This document shows, piece by piece, positions 45,099 to 56,819 of a stretch of 64,000 nucleotides of DNA. A program made the translations under genes and the position numbers. Every line of letters starts with the position of its first letter. The first letter of the stretch is position 1. The stretch spans positions 6,435,001 to 6,499,000 of the forward strand of contig JAITYX010000012.1 of assembly GCA_021018815.1 (NCBI GenBank). The letters run 5' to 3'. Below the pieces are notes generated by a model. The model was given only the letters and a program-made list of their open reading frames with translations. It was not told the DNA's origin and ran no database searches. Source of the stretch: Talinum fruticosum. Lineage: Eukaryota; Streptophyta; Magnoliopsida; Caryophyllales; Talinaceae.

Positions 45099-46164
45099 GA
45101 GATGAAATATCTAAATTAGAGGCTGAATCTCTAGCTGCAACTAAAATAGCTTTGGCATGTGAAAATGTTCAATATGAATTCCGTTTGGGCCAAAAAGTGA
45201 GACATAAGACATTTGGTATGTGAAATCAGCCTAATCTGTTTCTTAATCTGCTGCTTGAAAGTGAGACATAAGCTTTGACATATAGGTTTCGATCAAGTGT
45301 AAGAGCACTCGTTAAAGATTTGATTTTTCCTGAATATGCTTTACGGAAGAACTCTAAGTTTGACACTAAGATCTGTTACCTTTGTTTTGTGGTTCCTTGA
45401 TTCAACAATATACTTTTTGATTGTAGGGAACATATTTTTGAGATTGGAAAGAAAGAATGTTAATGTGTAGGAATCATGGATATATTTCCATTGCACTTGC
45501 TCTTAACTTGATTGACTTAAGAGATTTATCTCTTTTTAGAAAGTCTAACCTATTATGCTCCCCCTAGCTCTTCCTATCTCCTTGTCATGGTGTTGATGCC
45601 CTTGGTATAACCCTTCCAACCATGGACAAAATTTGTTGGACCATTTTCAAACATTCATGCATGTTTGATATTTGTGATGGAGATGCAGCACAACTTCGCA
45701 TGTATTGTAATGCAATGCACCGATGATGCAGTTGTGGCTCCGAACATCAAGTGGTGGTTGTTTGTTTGAGTTACATATGTTTGTTTGATAAGAAGTTGAA
45801 TACTTTTGCAATTTTGTAAAAGTTCTAATAATTCTCTATTTTTGCGGATGTGGACTTGTTTGGAGATATGGACTCGCTCATTCAAGTTCCAACACTTCCT
45901 TACCTTTTAGTTTTTGGTTAATATTACTTGTACTCGGATATCAATTACTATGAGAACTTCTAGTTTCCTCGATTGTTTTTTAGATTATGTGTTTTAGGAT
46001 GCTTTTGATATTAGGTTATGTTTTATATTGTGTATTCGCAGACCGGTGGTATTCAAAGGAATTAATACATATCAATTCGAGTTTCTTGTTACTATATATT
46101 AGTGATCAATAGTTTATTACATTATTTTAAATATAATTGACAAAATTATATATTTAGGTTATCT
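45099..46164. other. AT-rich interior of the CACTA element, right part
   Basis: No convincing coding sequence, and no similarity seen to other parts of the window. Confidence 0.5.
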
Positions 46165-46528
46165 ATAATATTATTAACGATGAAAATGTTAATCGTTAAA
46201 GAAATAACGATGAACCAAATTGGTTGTTAATGATCATGATTTTAATTTTTGTATTTATGGTTCTTCTAAATCTACGACGAAAAATTTTGTCTTTAATGAT
46301 ATGTAGTTCATCGTTATTCAACCAACTAATTACGACGACATCTTGTTTCATCGTTATTTTAAGTAACGACGAAAATTTTAAAGTCATCGTTAAACGTATT
46401 ATCGAGGGAAGCACTAACGACGATCGACGACCAAAATTTTTTGGTCGTTAATCACTTTTAACGAAGATAAAATGTACTTTTAACAACTAATTTATTCGTC
46501 ATTACAACCCTTTTTTCTAGTAGTGATT

Positions 46529-46684
46529 GGAATGTAATTGCCTTCTTGTATGATGTTCCATACATCTTCATCGTGGTCTAGCGAAAGCATTCCATTAGCT
46601 TCTTCTAGTGCACGAAATTTGATCCTTTGAACTTAGGTGGTCTGCTGAAAGATCGTCCTTCATCGAACTCTCCATTGTTATGAG
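46529..46684 (-). pseudogene. Element A gag, N-terminal part
   Basis: Corresponds to the start of E1 gag (RSSSRPPKFKGSNFVHWKK type). The start codon position reads ATT (gatcagATTgctcataac) where E1 has ATG (gatcaaATGgctcgtaac) and B has ATG. Interrupted at 46525 by the CACTA element and continued from 41884. Confidence 0.75.
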
Positions 46685-46733
46685 CAATCTGATCTTTAGA
46701 CCTTTAGGTTGTTAGACCCTTTACGAAAGGCTA

Positions 46734-46745
46734 GGCTCGATATGA
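46734..46745 (-). other. Element A primer binding site (degenerate)
   Basis: Minus strand TCATATCGAGCC, two bases from the LTR end; two changes from the E1 site TGGTATCGAGCC. Confidence 0.65.
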
Positions 46746-46988
46746 CTTGAAGGTTTGCCCTTGGAGAGTCTTAGTCACCCTAGAGGGGGTGAATAGGGTG
46801 ATGAGAAAATTTTAACAAACTTGGCGGATTTATGCTTGAAAAGAATAATCATGACAGATCCGAGTCTAGATTCGACTTAGAAAATGTGAACTCGGATATA
46901 CGTGGAAACCCTCATGAGGCAAAAACCATCGTTGAGCTTAGCGTTGAAGTTTTCTAGTTTTGGAAACAGACAATCTCGACATAGCATC

Positions 46989-49832
46989 CGTAACGCCCCA
47001 GTTACCATCCCTTAATAATTCTCTAATTCGAGAATATTAGGTAAGGTCGCAGCGAAGTCAACGACCGAAGGCGTTACCGCCGTCCTAAAGATAGGACAAG
47101 GCTATGTAATTAGAATAAAAGGGCTTACAATCTATGCTTGACCCCGACGAAGTAATTACCCTCCAAATTTCCAAGTCATCTCACAATACAGTTTACTTGT
47201 TTAGTAACACCATATTTATACAACCTAGACTTTTGTCTATTCCACAAACTAATATACGACGTATAATAATTTCCAAGGTCATACCTAACCCTGGTTGAAG
47301 GTAAAATCACTGTGAGCGTCTATGTGCCTTCCGATTTGCGAATGCCACGTGGCTGGCTAGGGTTTGCCTTCGTCGGACTTAATAAATGGTTGACTTTTCA
47401 CCAAGGCTTCTTCCTAAAACAAAAACAAGTAAAATATTTGAAAGAGTGAGTCGAAACTCGTACGCACATTCTCGTACTCGTAAAATAACTTTGAAGAATA
47501 TATTGATTGAGCGCGCGCATTTCAATTCATTTTAGTTTGAAATCGGGGGAGAGAATATGAGTAAAACTTGCTTGCCGGTTATTATCCGAAAGTGGAACCC
47601 CTTGATAATTGATACGATCTTAGTAAGGTGCACACCTCCCGGCCGACCGAGAACCCGAGTTGAAGCCGCGCGGTTGGGCATACGCCCGATGATTGATAAT
47701 TGATGGCATAAGCCCCGATAATTGATGATTGAGCGGGGACCACTTGATTAGGTGGCAAAACTTGATTTGCAAATGATTCATTATTAATTATATATATGAG
47801 AAATGTTGAGATTTGATGAAACATGTGAATTTTCGAAAGGTACAGGCAATGAACGTACTGTGTTGAAAATATTTGTTTCTCCCCTTTTGCGTAAATTTGA
47901 GTCAGCAACTGTTCGGCAACGGAAGTGGCCTCTGTTCGTTTAAAATGAGTTTATGTTGTTAATAACGCATTTCTTGAGTTTTAATATTTGAATTTGTATA
48001 AGCTTTAACAATGTATTTTATTTCTTATGTTCGTATGAAAATCGATTAAACTTATGTTTGTATTACTTAGCTTTACTTGCGTTTATTGAATATAATTTAT
48101 ATTAATTAAAGAAGTTGATTAGGCTAACTAAATACCCAATGATGTTGGTGTTATTCGATTTGCTAGTTGACTTGAATCGAAAATGGTGTACATATATATA
48201 TATGCCTAAACACTTATTTTTAATTCATTCCTCGTTCCTCCCTTCTCTCGTACTCAAAACCCATAGTTAAATAACTAATCAATCCATCAATTGCCCTTCC
48301 ATCGAAGGTTTCACAACTTTGCCGAATTGCCCAAAATTCATACATATACCATGTTAAGGTGATGAACGTTATTCTCTCGACGTAACTCGTATTCATAACC
48401 ACATTAAGCATACCAAGTGTTCGGATGTCCCCCATGCCTCTTACATAATCTATTATCCGACTTCATCCTCCCCGCATACTTTTTTCTTCCTTTGTGTTCA
48501 AGTCTAGCTATTTACAAAATGTAACTAGCCCATCAAATTGTTCACATATGCGCCAATATACTTCCCATTCAATTCTATCGAATCACAAATTTTACAAAAG
48601 AACTTACATTCATTCGCCTTCGTTCGTTCACTATAACCATTTCTAATATAACAAAATCTATCAAATTACTCCGTTATATAACCAAAACATCCCTAATTTC
48701 ATTCACTAGATCACAGTTTCCCAAAGGAGTCATATTCGTTCATATTCATACGCCAACTAACCCATCAAACCGCCACACCTCAATCGTTCACAACAATTCG
48801 GATTTTCCCAAATCAATCTTTAAATTCACTCAACAAGCATATTTCTAAATCATATGTTTCAGTTTGCAATCACAATTACTCGAATGAATAAGGAATTTGA
48901 TAACTTAGGGTTTAGTAATTTACCTTCAAATTTGTAGTGATGGAAGTCAAGAGCTAGAGCAGAGGCGGTGGTGGTGCGTGGCAGCAGCGCCGCGACCATT
49001 GAGCGGGGATCGGCGATCGGCTCCGGCAACCGCTGCGGCTGGTAGCTGGCCGGAGAGTGGGCCGCGGCGGGGACGAACAGCGCCCGCGGAAGAGAGAGGA
49101 GAGCGAGCGCGCGAGTGAGGGACAGAGGCGAGAGGTGGACGAGAGGCGCTGGGCCTTTTCTCGGACGACGCGGCGCCGGCCGCCGGCTCGGCGTTGGTGG
49201 CGCTTGATGGCCGGAAGCGAGGCAGGCCACGGTGGAGGCGGAAGAGGAAACGAGCACGCGAGGGAGAGTGAGAGCCATCGCGCGAGAGTGTGAGAGTGTG
49301 AGAGGCGCTGCCGGCGGCGCTAGCGCCGGCTTCGGCCGGCGTTGGTGGCGTCCGGTGGCCGGACTGTGCGATGGCAGCAGGAGGCGGTGAGGCGAGCAGA
49401 GGCGAGGGCAGGGGAAGAAGGCGGGGAAGCGAGAGGAAGCGGTGAAGAATTGAAACTAAGCTTGCCTAATTATCTCGATCTTAACCGCCTTTCCTTTTTT
49501 TTTTTTTTTTGTAAAATCTGCTTTCGGATGTTTCTTTAAAAAATCTGGTTCATTAATTTTATTATTTTGATTTATTTATTTATTTACTTTGTTTTCTTTT
49601 ATTGTTACTTTTAATTTTATTTTAATAACGATGCTCACGAATTAAAATCTTATTATGAGATTTTTATTAGGGCCACTTCGTCGCCTTAGCCGCATAACAT
49701 ACGGATAAAAATAGTTTAAATATAAGATATCGAATTGAAGTGCACGCGCTCAATTATATAAATAGTGTAATTAATAAAATAAATATTGTGATTTAGAATA
49801 AATAATTGTAATTCGGGGTCGGGTTGTTACAG
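46989..49832. mobile_element. Solo LTR-like element, about 2.84 kb
   Basis: Plus end CGTAACGCCCCAGTTACC; the other end (reverse complement) CTGTAACAACCCGACCCCG. Such TGTAAC...GTTACA ends with GGGGCGTTACA are typical of long gypsy (Tekay/Del-like) LTRs. It sits inside A's 5' LTR, flanked by GCATC (46984-46988) and ACATC (49833-49837). Internal pol is absent, so it is a solo LTR or a small non-coding derivative. A GC-rich gene-like segment lies at 48859-49450. Confidence 0.65.
48859..49450 (-). other. GC-rich exon-like segment in the solo LTR
   Basis: GC-rich block in AT-rich surroundings, with an open minus-strand frame of 139 codons (48859-49278) rich in Ala, Pro, Arg and Ser and without a known domain. 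It ends ...tacaaatttgaag|gtaaattactaaaccc, like a plant first exon followed by a splice donor. LTRs of this type often contain such a transcribed leader. I do not call it a host gene, because it lies wholly within the insertion. Confidence 0.4.
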
Positions 49833-50488
49833 ACATCTAAGCCTTGTTAAGAAGTAGAAAAGCCTTGTCTCGCTGGTGATTAACGACTTGAAGCCGATTA
49901 CTTTTGTAATTCAAAAATAAGATAACTTCGTTGTGATAACCTACAAAAGTAAATCATTTTGGTTCTCAAAGTATTTTACTTTGGTTCAAGATTAGGCACG
50001 AGACAATAATTTAATTAAGACAATTAAGTTCATAATTATCTTGGCCTAGAAGAGTGGAATTTTCCGAGTCTAATATACATTAGACTCAAATTCCTTTAGA
50101 GTCGATCTTAAGAAAGATGAAGTTATAAAAGTGAAAACATCAAAGTACACGTACTTGATCTGGAAAAATAATTCTTAAATAAACATGCTAACTTAGAAAA
50201 ATGAATTAACGCTATAATTCACTTTACTTCAAGATATCCAGATCGGAACTCATATAAGATGATTATTTGAACATGCGATAAATCGAGTAGTGTCCGAGTG
50301 ACTCAAAAACATCGAGTGTGAGATGATAAATGAAAATGTGTTTTCGAGTCGAGTCATAATCGAATGAAAAACATATGCAATAGTTTCTATAATACTCGGA
50401 ATGACTTGTAATCAAAACATAGGAGGGAGGAGGTTTGTACCCGTATTTGGTAGCACTCGAATGGTCTAGTTTCGAGTCCGAGTCTTCA

Positions 50489-51916
50489 TAGTTGAACTCC
50501 CTTCCATGGTCGGTTCGAATTTTCCTCTCGAGTCTCGGACTCCACTTCTATTTTACTTGCAAATATTAGTGAACTCTTTGAACACTTTATTTTTTTGCTT
50601 TAAAAAAACCCCAGGTAAATCGTGAGTAATCATTAACAATAACTAGTACATATGATTTACCTCCTAAGCTTTTAATTGCAATTTCACCGAGACAAATCCA
50701 TATGTATCAATTCAAGCACTTTAGATGTGTATACTATATTGAGTGGCTTAAATGATGATCTAACTTGTTTTCCTTTAATCATTCTTAAATGAACAATTAG
50801 GCAGTCCTCTAACTAATCCATAAGATGCAAGTTTCTTGATAGTATGCATGCTGATATGATGTAATCTACGATGCCATGTGCATGAATCATCATTTAATAA
50901 AGCTATAAACATGATAAATTTTGATTAGAATCATAAAGAGGAATAGTATAAGTGTTACCTGCCCTCGGACCTAAGAGCTTTGTCTCTTTGGTAGCCGCAT
51001 TCGAAATGAAGCGGTTGGTCCGAGTGAATCTTACCTCTTAACCTTTGTCATATAGTTGAGAGTTACTCGGAAGATTGAATTTGAGCCCTTTGACAAGATA
51101 CACTAGACTAACTACACTGTCTCCTTGACTAATTCATCAAATTCTAACTATTTTACCCTTGCTTGTTATCTCTAAATGTGACTTTTTGCCTTTCATATTC
51201 TCAAGTTACGAGAAGCGTCTTGAATCTCAAGACATGTGGCGTAAACATCCACTCTCTAAGTATCAGTAACCCTTTTGTTTTTGAGTCACTTGCTAGTCCG
51301 GGCTCAGTCCCTTTCTTTTTCAAAAGAATGGGACCTTGCTCAACCTTCCTGAACTTAATAGTTCGGAATCATTTTTGAAAAGACATTTGTAAGAATTATC
51401 TTCTTGTTCGAGCATTGTAACGATGTCCTTCTTTTTGAAAAAGACACACTCGAGAACCAAGTAATAAATCAAGATTTTTGTCACCTTGAGTAAGCTTTAA
51501 AACTAACCCCGAGACTCGGTGAGCCTTTTTTCAATTGCTCATTCTCTATTCCGAGGCACTCGGACTCGGTCTCATTATCTTCGAGTACTAATCTCAAGTA
51601 CCTTCGGGTTACGTCCGAGTTTTTCTAAATCACTTTTCAAAGAATTGTTCTTAGCATTAAGATACTTTAATTTCGCTTTAAATTCGGAAGATTTAGAAAT
51701 GAACTTCTCATCCAAAGTAAAAATATATGTAGGAAGATCATGCTTGGAGAATATGAGAAAGTAAATGATTACCTCCTTAGGATCTGTTTCCTTAGTACCT
51801 AATGCTTCACTTTCGACTCGGATCGAGATTTTGAGTTTGATAGAGGCATGAGACACTTTGATTCATCATCAATGCCATCATCTTCTTCTAATTCATCATC
51901 ACTCCAGGTGGCTACC
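50489..51916 (-). pseudogene. Element B (middle piece): integrase, protease and gag
   Basis: Continuation of B after A. Minus strand: integrase zinc region and core (VLELIHMDLSR, about 50700; RPWKGVQL as a shifted form of the second Asp block, 50490-50520), the KGLKFNLPSNSQLYDKG block before integrase (about 51080), a degraded protease start (about 51240), and gag linker plus acidic part (51575-51856). Many stops. It ends at the target duplication of element H. Confidence 0.8.
51912..51916. repeat. Target duplication of element H, left
   Basis: CTACC, matched by CTACC at 60133-60137. Joining the flanks gives ccaggtggctaccatagcc, matching ccatgtggccatcatagcc in gag of A (41055-41073). Confidence 0.88.
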
Positions 51917-53881
51917 TCTAGGAACCACGGCCGCAACCCAGCTTACCCACTAATTGCTTGGCGTATATTTTAGAAAGCTTTAAAGAATGGTTTTATGATT
52001 TTTGAAGATCATTTTGAAAGTAGGGATGAACCTTTCATTATGATGTCCGAATTTTATTAAATATGATTTAAACCAAATTAGGCAAAGTTTGAATGGCGGT
52101 TTTATTAATTATTTTATTTTGACAATTATTTTAAGAAGTCTCGGGATATTATTTCTTAACTGAAAAATAAAATTAGGGTTTAATATAATTAGGGTTTATT
52201 GAATTTGCCACGAGGCTTTAGGGAAAAACTAGTGTGAAAACACCGGTTTGGACCGAAGCCCCACCTGTTGACCACTCGGTGCGGGTAGCGGCTTGCACCT
52301 AATGATGGTCAGCACCGGCAAGGGACTAACGTTGAGACAGTCGGCCTCGGCCTCGGCCTCTGGCCTAGCTTGGCAAATCCAAAACCCCTTTTTATCCTGT
52401 AGTTAAAAAATAGTCGAGATGCAATTTGAATAGAAATATAGCAAAAAGAGGAGTCGCCAGTTAGTTTTTAGGAATGAAAAACTAACAAAAATAAAAAGTT
52501 TGCTTTTCCAATTTTAGTATGGGAAAATTAAGACTAAAAGAGGCTAAAAATGACTCCATCAATCTTTGAACCAAGAATCAAATTCGGGGCGAGGGTATGA
52601 AACGTAGGGATAAACCCTTTTATTCCGCCCGTCCGAAGACGATCATTACTAGTTCGAGTAGTGAATGAAAATAGTCAAAACACAAGCACACAACATGTGA
52701 AATTAAAAGCAACCAAACATAATAGTAAAAAGTGGTACAAGAAAAAGTAAACAGAGCGGTAAAGGCATAAACAAAAAGCAAAAGCGAAAGAAAAGCGAAA
52801 AACAAAAAGAAAGCGAGATATCTAAACGATTTCGTCGGGTGGGGAGGAATTAAAAGGGATACGTCGTTTTCCCACAATATGGAAAGCAATAAAAAACATA
52901 AATAAACAAGTAAACCGTTTTGAAGATCGAATAAGTGCCCTCGGGTTGTCCCACTGTTAATCTGGATCTCGGATCCGGATCCGGCGATGTGACGGTGGTG
53001 AGTTGAAGAATCTTTTTGTAGATTTTTTAGAGATGAGTAGGTATATGAATGAGTGATGGAGTTTATGGGTTTAGATGTGGTGATATTGGAGAGTAGAATG
53101 AGAATAGGCTAAAAAGACACCATGAGATCGGAATACAAATGGAAGTATTTAGTAGCTCTTAATTAGGTTTCGATAGTGTGACACTAAGGAATGAGCTATT
53201 ATGAGAATGAGAGCTTAAACTCTTTATTTATAGGGAGAGGTTAGGTCAAGGAATGACCTAGGTTTAGCTCTTGGCAAACCATCCAGAATGAGCCGGAATC
53301 TACTACAATATCGGGCCAGGATATTGTGAACATTAAACCGCGATAAAACCGAGTAGGGGGCGCTAGCCACCAGGGTTCCGCCTATGGTTTCATGCCTTTC
53401 GGTGCTTCCCGAGGAGTCTTTAGGCCAAAACACGGCGTTTTAAGGTGAAATAAGTGGTAGGGGCACGAGACCATGCTATGTCCTCCTAGGGTTTTATGCC
53501 CTTCTCGTGCTACAACAGATTGTCTTGGCCTAAACATAGCATTTTAAGTGAAAAATAGTGGTAGGGCGCTGGCCATAATAGCTTTCTAAAAAGAAAATTT
53601 TCATTTTTGGCGGGTTTTATTTTTGGTGCTTGGTTTGGGTTTCCTGGTTGAGAGCTTGACCTAGGCTTGGTCCGACCGAAAGAAAATGGGTTGAGGGCCG
53701 ACCCAAAGCAAAGAAGGCTGCTTTTTGTGGTGTTAAGGTGTTCGTTGTGGTTTAATGGCTTCCATCACACCAATCAAACTCGATCCAGTGATCCAAATCG
53801 AGCAAATAGGACTCGGGATTTCATCATCGGGCCAACAAATAAATAAAAGATGAAATAGATGACACTTTTTAGTTGTCTACG
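51917..53881 (-). repeat. Element H 3' LTR (1965 bp)
   Basis: Minus strand begins CGTAGACAACTAAAAAGTG at 53881 and ends ...GGTTCCTAGA at 51917. Both terminal dinucleotides are changed relative to the 5' LTR (TGTAGACACC ... GGTTGGTACA). Shared blocks include CACCGGTTTGGA, CACTCGGTGC and CTTTTTATCCTG. Confidence 0.9.
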
Positions 53882-53895
53882 ATTAGCCCCCACTT
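53882..53895 (-). other. Element H polypurine tract
   Basis: Minus strand AAGTGGGGGCTAAT immediately before the 3' LTR. Confidence 0.75.
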
Positions 53896-54000
53896 TGACC
53901 GATCTAAAATAAGATGGTCAAAGTAGCCACTAAAGGGTACTTATCCATTTAGTCGACGTCGCTTCGGATGTCGATTTGAATTACTACATCAAGAATTAGT

Positions 54001-54830
54001 TGTCTCTTGAATTGAACTCTAATAAGGGGCCTGGACTTGACTTACTGAGTCCGAAGTCCGGGTGGCTGGTTCCTGAATTTGGCTAATTCAAGACCGAAGC
54101 TCGGATTGGTTTACCTAAACTTAACCATGTGCTTAGTCCGAAGCTTGGCGAGGAGCTTGAACTTGACTGGGGTAGTAAATTCGAAATCCAGTGGGGTGCC
54201 CGAACTTTACCACTTCTTGCATATGAAGATTAGTTGGGGATCCCGAGCATGGCTCGATCAATGTTCTAAAGCTCGGATGAGGAGCCTAAACTTGACTATT
54301 ATAGGTCCGAAGCTTGGCTGGAACTTTCTACACTAACAATTTTGTGAACTAATAATCAAATGTAAATAGTTTCAAGGGTCACTCGAAGATAATTTGTAAC
54401 CGGATCATGTTTCAAATGTGGTTCCATAACTTAGCCATGGGGAGGTCCTGAAATCTTGGTGTTATGTGTAAACCTTGACCGCTGTTTGGGCCCGATGTTT
54501 AATTGAGGGACGTCCGAACCTTGACCATGGTTGGGTTTGGAGCTCGACGGGGATATGTCCGAACCTTGACCGCTATTAGGCCCGAAGCTCGACGAAGATG
54601 ATGCCTAAATCTTGACCGTTCTTGGGCCCGAAGCTTGGCCGGGATGATATCCGAGCCTTGACAACTGCTGGGCCTGAGACTTGAGTAGAGTTGTCCGAAG
54701 CTTGACCACTATTGGGCTTCGGACTCGACCGGGGTTGTCTTAGTCTTGACCGTTGCTTGAGCCTGTGAGTTGTGTATGAACCTTGACCGCTATTTTGCTC
54801 GAAGCTCGACTTCTATCCACTTTCGTCGGA
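54001..54830. repeat. Degenerate tandem repeat in element H, about 50-60 bp period
   Basis: Recurring pair of blocks CCGAAGCTTGGC/CCGAAGCTCGAC and CCTTGACCGCTATT/CTTGACCGTTCTTGGGCC, clearest at 54470-54830 and more diverged from 54001. It lies between gag and PPT. Confidence 0.75.
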
Positions 54831-55779
54831 ATAGGGACGGACGCTTATCTCTATGTAGAAATTCTTGCTTAGACTTGGTCTTTGGATGACCTGAAATCTA
54901 GGGAATGCTTGCTTGAAATATGATGTTCCCTCGGGTTATATGCCTCATTATAAATTTGAGCTTTTAGTTTACGAACTAATAGTTTCTTTGTTTGTATGAT
55001 AGCAGATTGGTATCTTCCCCGAGTATTGTTGGAGTTGTTGTGGTTTTATGACCATTTCGATCATGAGCCCCCATGTTCTTCTTGGGTGCTTGTGTCTAGT
55101 TGTTCTCCAATGTTGAAGAGTTTGTGAACTTTGATGGAATCTCTTTGAAGATGGCAGTGCCGATGACCTTATTGATGCTGATCCGATGATTGACGCTGCT
55201 TGATTGAATAATTCCTTATAGGGTGTTTTATTAATAATTTATGTGTCCTTACGAGTTTGACTTATGCGAGAGGAGATGTATGCAAGACTCTGTTCTAAGA
55301 AAAATGTATTCTTTTATTAAGATGAAGCAAAATGTTCAAAAAACCAAAAGACAAAAATTACACTTTAGCCCCCACTCCCTAAAGTAAAGCCTAAAAAAGT
55401 AGGTCGCTTGAACTATGATGTACTCGTTGCTTGCGATGAACCGTGATCCTGACGATTTAGATGAAAAAATAGCATGCTTCCCGATCGAATTCTGCTCCTC
55501 TCGGATAGGGCAAAGTGGCTTTGAATTTAGGAAATTAGAGATTAGGAAAAAGATTTGTTTTTGGGTCGGACTCGATGGGCTTCCTACGTATCCGTCGTAG
55601 CGTAAATCGAGGCCTTCGTAGTTCAAAAATGACGAATGATTTCGCTTTGGGTTTTTAAAAAAATTTTAGAAGACGAGAAAAAGAAATAAACATACAATGG
55701 ATATGGAAAAAAGGAAAAACAAGCTTTATTAGCATCCTTGATGAGTGGTGGGCTCATTGGATGATCTTCTAGTCGGATG
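54831..55779 (-). other. Element H non-coding region between gag and the tandem repeat
   Basis: No domain. The part 54830-55330 has a relative in opposite orientation at 19431-19960, so it belongs to a repeated family. A short ORF on each strand here shows no known motif. Confidence 0.5.
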
Positions 55780-56400
55780 TCCGCTCTTCTTCTATGAGCA
55801 TGCCAGCATCTCTCTTTTCAAGTCCATTATAGGCAACAATTTCAGGTGCTGATGATAAGCGAGGTTGCGGGTTCTTGATGATCAATCTTATTTGATCCTT
55901 TTTACATGGTCGATCAGTCATGTGGGCAACTTTTTCTCTCTAGCGAGTTAGGAAGTTGGTGAAGCTCTCCTCGTCTCCTTGCTTTATTAGCTCTAAGCCT
56001 CGAAGAGTGGCTGGTAGATCGGTATTATAGAACTATTGATTTAAGAACTCCTGATAAAGATCCTTCCAGTTTGTGACCTTGTGTGGGTCGACAACGTTGC
56101 ACTACTTCATGACGTCTTCGCTAAACGTCCATGGGAAGATGACATGGTATGCATCCTCCGGTATATTCTTCAAAGTCATTCCCCCATAAAATTCCTCATG
56201 TGGTGGAGAGGGTTTTCTGTCCCATGGAACTTGATGTCAAGCATGGTGAATTTTGGGGGCAGTTTTCCTTTAGGAATTGAAGTGAATCCCGGGCCCGATT
56301 GTAGTGATTGAACATTGATGACTCTCCCAGCAGCTTCTCTTTTCGCAGCAGACTCTTTGAACAAGGTTATAATGGGAGTTTGCTCTAGCTGGTTGGCCAT
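55780..56400 (-). pseudogene. Element H gag
   Basis: ATG 56398-56400 (MANQLEQTPIITLFKESAAK). Then KLPPKFTMLDIKFHGTENPL and HHMRNFMGE, followed in another frame by blocks such as VIFPWTFSEDVMK, NWKDLYQEFLNQ and RGLELIKQGDEESFTNFLTR, the gag core pattern of Tat/Ogre and related gypsy elements (FxGTxDPxxH...FPxSLxxxA...F). Stops and frameshifts are present. No zinc knuckle seen. Confidence 0.75.
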
Positions 56401-56819
56401 TTTTGGAGGAAGGTTATGTTTAGTCCTTGGGCGGCGTATCGATGTCACTAGTAAAGATGCGAGACGTATTGGTGTGGTACGTACTAATGTGAGACGTACT
56501 CGGTGTCGACCGTACCGATGTCGTGGAAGACTTCTTATTTCCTAATCCCTTTGAGCCGGGGTTCCAGATTTGAGTTGGATTACACTGTTCTGTATCCAAA
56601 AAGAGTATATGCTCAAGATTGGCTCGTGGAAAATTTTCAAAGGGTGATAAGGCTTAAGTGCTTAACTCTGAGGAAAGCCTGATCCTAAGATAAAAGAAAA
56701 TGATAGGCTCTTTTTTTCTGGATGCACATAAGGGGATGCACAACAAATGGAATGGAATCTATGCAATGGTACTTATGACTTAATCTAGGATGATTCTATG
56801 ATTTGGCTAGTGCATAACT
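56401..56819 (-). other. Element H region upstream of gag
   Basis: Between the second tandem repeat and the gag start. It contains a short CGTACTRRTGTGAGACGTA-like repetition (56459-56520). No other feature seen. Confidence 0.4.

Larger units (their letters stand above)
41885..46525. mobile_element. CACTA (En/Spm-type) transposon, non-autonomous, 4641 bp
   Basis: Left end CACTACTAGAAAAAGGTTTG, right end (reverse complement) CACTACTAGAAAAAAGGGTT; 3-bp target duplication ATT. Both termini carry many copies of AACGACGA/TCGTCGTTATT-like subterminal motifs (41925-42070 and 46165-46500), which in this superfamily bind the transposase. No transposase reading frame is visible on either strand. The interior has a GC-rich gene-like segment (42119-42510), low-information AT-rich DNA and a foldback element (44918-45098). 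Confidence 0.93.
28029..50488 (-). mobile_element. Element A: complete copia element with three later insertions
   Basis: Minus strand: 5' LTR (46748-50488 including a solo LTR), degenerate PBS, gag, protease, integrase, RT, RNase H, spacer with TATA box, ORF2, PPT, 3' LTR (28029-28916). Without the insertions (G, CACTA, solo LTR) it would be about 9 kb. It lies inside the integrase of element B with a 5-bp target duplication. The ORFs have stops and frameshifts and the RT active site is changed (see RT entry), so it is dead. Confidence 0.9.
46748..50488 (-). repeat. Element A 5' LTR, split by a solo LTR
   Basis: Minus strand starts TGAAGACTCGGACTCG at 50488 and ends GCAAACCTTCA at 46748. 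Without the insertion at 46989-49832 it is about 897 bp, close to the 888-bp 3' LTR. Hairpin at 46775-46801. Confidence 0.9.

Noticed and set aside
48859..49450. Host gene with CpG-rich first exon
   Set aside because: The segment lies entirely inside a TGTAAC...GTTACA insertion with target duplication, and has no recognised protein domain or further exons.
49495..49511. Poly-T run as a processed-pseudogene or LINE tail
   Set aside because: No coding sequence or target duplication is attached. It lies inside the solo LTR and is probably a homopolymer in it.
53100..53480. Open stretches within the H LTRs as genes
   Set aside because: They recur in both LTRs with different breaks, have no domain and sit in LTR sequence.
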